Shown piece by piece: positions 62,304 to 64,000 of a stretch of DNA of 64,000 bases. Positions within the stretch are counted from its first letter, which is position 1; each line of letters opens with the position of its first letter. Where the stretch lies: contig NZ_JAUXYL010000005.1 in the NCBI RefSeq assembly GCF_030694375.1, positions 32,868-96,867 of the forward strand, given 5' to 3'. This stretch comes from Algoriphagus sp. Its GTDB lineage: Bacteria; Bacteroidota; Bacteroidia; Cytophagales; Cyclobacteriaceae. The translations under genes were made by a program, and so were the position numbers. The notes below the pieces were generated by a model. That model had not been told where the DNA came from and searched no databases. It was given only the letters and a program-made list of their open reading frames with translations.

Positions 62304-63860
62304 TCAATTCATTCGGTCCAAGACTTCAAATCTTGAGGAATTGGAGATATACTCCGGTACTAAAGACTTCAAATGTCTAACGAGATCTGTTTCGTTATTT
62401 TTCCCGATCAACTCATGGAAAAACTCAATCTGCCCATCAATTCTATGATAAGATGAGGTTTGAACTTGAGCAATTTTTATTTTTGGATGGTGCGTGATTT
62501 TTACTGTTTCGAAATCATTCAGCAATTCCTCATACAGCTTCTCCCCTTCTCTCAGACCAGTAAATTGGATTTTGATATCCACATCAACCTTCTTACCGGA
62601 GAGTTGAATCATCTTTTTAGCCAGATCCAGAATCTTAAGCGGTTCCCCCATGTCAAAGACGAAAATTTCGCCTCCTTCTCCCATTACTCCAGCTTCCAGA
62701 ACGAGCTGACAAGCCTCAGGAATGGTCATGAAATACCTAGTAATGTCAGGGTGAGTAACTGATATCGGTCCGCCATTCAAGATTTGCTTTTTGAAGAGTG
62801 GAATTACAGAACCATTCGAACCTAAGACATTTCCAAATCTGGTAGTTATAAATCGTGTATGGTACTTTTTGTGGTTGGCTTCCAAGTATTCATTCAGAGC
62901 CTGAACATACATTTCTGCTGCCCGCTTGCTAGCCCCCATCACATTAGTAGGATTAACAGCTTTATCCGTGGAGACAAAAACAAATTTTTCGACTTGGGAC
63001 AAAACGGAAAGATCAGCAAGAATTTTAGTTCCTATTACATTGGCATGAACTGCTTCTTCCGGATAGTTTTCCATCATCGGAACATGCTTGTAGGCTGCAG
63101 CGTGGAATACAACTTGGGGTTTGAATTCTTTGAAGATTTCCTTCATCTTCTTTTTATTCTTCACATCCCCCAAGACAATCTTGATAGCACAGTTGGGGTG
63201 TTGCTCCCTAAATTCTTGCTCAATATCATACAAAGGTGACTCCGCAATATCCAGCATCACAATTAACTTGGGATGATAATAAGATATTTGTCTACATAGC
63301 TCAGAGCCAATAGAGCCCGCAGCTCCGGAAACCATGACAACCTTATCTTTTAGATCCTGTTCGATCCTTGGATTGTCCAAAATAATCTGTTCCCTACTCA
63401 GTAAGTCTTCAATTTTAATTTCCCGAATAGCCCCAGCAGTTAGACCACCATTAATCCATTGATCCACCGGAGGAACCATAGAGACCGAGACGTTCAATCT
63501 AAGGCATTCATCGATGATTTCATTTTTTCGGTGAACAGAGAGATCTCTGACAGCGATAATCAATTCAGTGATATTAAATTGCTTTACAAGTTTTTCGAGG
63601 TCTTCCAGTCCTTTATAAATTCGTTTGCCATCAATATTTTTACCGTCTTTTTTAGTGTCATCATCCAAGAACGCGACAATATTCATTTGACTTTTACTGT
63701 CGTTTTTGATTGCTTCCTGAGCGATTATCCCAGCTTCACCTGCACCAAAAATAACACCGTGCCGTAGATCTTTCTGAGCAAATCCATTTTTCAGATAAAC
63801 GAAGAGTTCTTTTACCAGTAATCGATAAAAAATCAGCATAAACATAGCTGACAAACTTGC
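62304..63860 (-). pseudogene. CapD-type nucleoside-diphosphate-sugar epimerase/dehydratase, 5' end cut off by an IS element
   Basis: About 519 codons remain of a protein that normally has about 640. The remaining part keeps the end of the last N-terminal membrane helix (MFMLIFYRLLVKELF), the CoA-binding-like domain (GVIFGAGEAGIIAQEA) and the SDR epimerase/dehydratase domain (VVMVSGAAGSIGSELCRQI, SSTDKAVNPTNVMGASKRAAEMY, TRFGNVLGSNGSVIPLF). The three or four N-terminal membrane helices are missing. The open frame continues to 63986 only by reading through insertion-sequence DNA. These enzymes modify UDP-GlcNAc for surface polysaccharides. A soluble fragment could still be made from an internal start. 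Confidence 0.8.
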
Positions 63861-64000
63861 GTATCCCTCCGACCAACCCCGTCTTGTGAAACAGGATTTT
63901 TTATTTAGGCCGGTATTCTTGCCAGTTTGAGGGCAGTAGTTGATAAAGGTTCTTGTGGTTGATGCTTTGGATTCGTTCAAATACATCTTTGAGCCATTCA
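63861..64000 (-). mobile_element. IS66-like insertion sequence, one end (continues past the window)
   Basis: The terminus begins GTATCCCTCCGACCAACC at 63861, immediately after the CapD coding sequence. Minus-strand translation gives the C-terminus of an IS66-type transposase ending 40 bp from the terminus. IS66 elements make 8-bp duplications, so AAACTTGC (63853-63860) should recur at the far end. Confidence 0.72.
63901..64000 (-). CDS. IS66-type transposase, C-terminal 32 residues (5' end outside window)
   Basis: The minus-strand frame reads EWLKDVFERIQSINHKNLY then QLLPSNWQEYRPK and a TAA stop at 63903-63901. The pattern WLxDVLxRI...ELLPxNW is the conserved C-terminal end of IS66-family TnpC transposases. 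This frame differs from the one that fuses to CapD, which explains why the fused reading looks meaningless. The remainder of the transposase and any accessory genes lie beyond the window. Confidence 0.72.
   Translation of the reverse strand, partial: EWLKDVFERIQSINHKNLYQLLPSNWQEYRPK

Noticed and set aside
63861..63986. N-terminal extension of the CapD-type protein up to an ATG at 63986
   Set aside because: The added residues resemble no CapD N-terminus, whereas another frame over the same DNA gives an IS66 transposase C-terminus with its stop at 63901.
1..64000. tRNA, rRNA, phage and replication-origin features
   Set aside because: No cloverleaf-like sequence, rRNA segment, integrase, phage structural gene or DnaA-box cluster was seen.

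Overview
The window reads as chromosomal DNA of a member of the Bacteroidota, most likely of the order Cytophagales (Algoriphagus/Cyclobacteriaceae-like). The evidence is the gene repertoire (bifunctional HisB, fused IcmF mutase, GH20 and GH171 enzymes, a DUF1501 plus Planctomycete-type cytochrome pair, DUF4412, YghZ-like reductase), the near absence of Shine-Dalgarno sites, one exact Bacteroidota promoter (TTG-N19-TAnnTTTG) before the his operon, and the hairpin-rich intergenic repeats typical of this phylum. No rRNA, tRNA, phage or CRISPR locus was seen. Genes lie on both strands and most boundaries are tight, with several translational overlaps.

Layout. 1-6036: end of a DUF1501 protein, a membrane haem/LRR protein, a SIS sugar isomerase and a convergent GH20 hexosaminidase, suggesting amino-sugar use. 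6204-13793: a class III cyclase-TPR receptor, two related subtilisin-like proteases that share an unusual duplicated RARMQ motif, a NagX-like acyltransferase and an EEP-family enzyme. 13982-21418: a DPP-IV-like peptidase, then hisG-hisD-hisC-hisB preceded by a promoter and a histidine-rich leader peptide, then a cupin. 21530-28384: a TPR lipoprotein, a 660-bp palindromic repeat field, an ATP-grasp protein, a RelE/ParE toxin-antitoxin pair whose toxin lacks a normal start codon, a polyprenol-phosphate mannosyltransferase-like enzyme, a LolC/E-like permease, a GH171 muramidase and an AT-rich lipoprotein. 28580-34493: housekeeping genes (fmt, folA, an SDR, cinA, a 2-oxoacid dehydrogenase E2). 34533-42692 (minus strand): a sensory group of OsmC, a small protein, a Cache lipoprotein and a hybrid histidine kinase, then the giant icmF. 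43012-49368: sugar transporter plus sugar kinase, sixA, topA and a sirtuin. 49500-55523: a tight five-gene operon (flavin monooxygenase, serine hydrolase, YfcC-type carrier, aldo-keto reductase, MFS). 55575-64000: a secreted protein of unknown function, a Tat-exported HisC-like aminotransferase, GNAT, an exonuclease/GIY-YIG fusion, a repeat field, an FAD oxidoreductase, and a CapD-type polysaccharide gene that I read as cut by an IS66-like element running off the window end.

The points most worth a second look are the His-rich leader of the his operon, the paired proteases with their RARMQ repeats and tandemly copied upstream region, the TAATT stop/start junction of the toxin gene, the IS insertion at the right edge, and several non-autonomous repeat families (a palindromic composite array, a MITE-like element, and direct repeats flanking the exonuclease gene).
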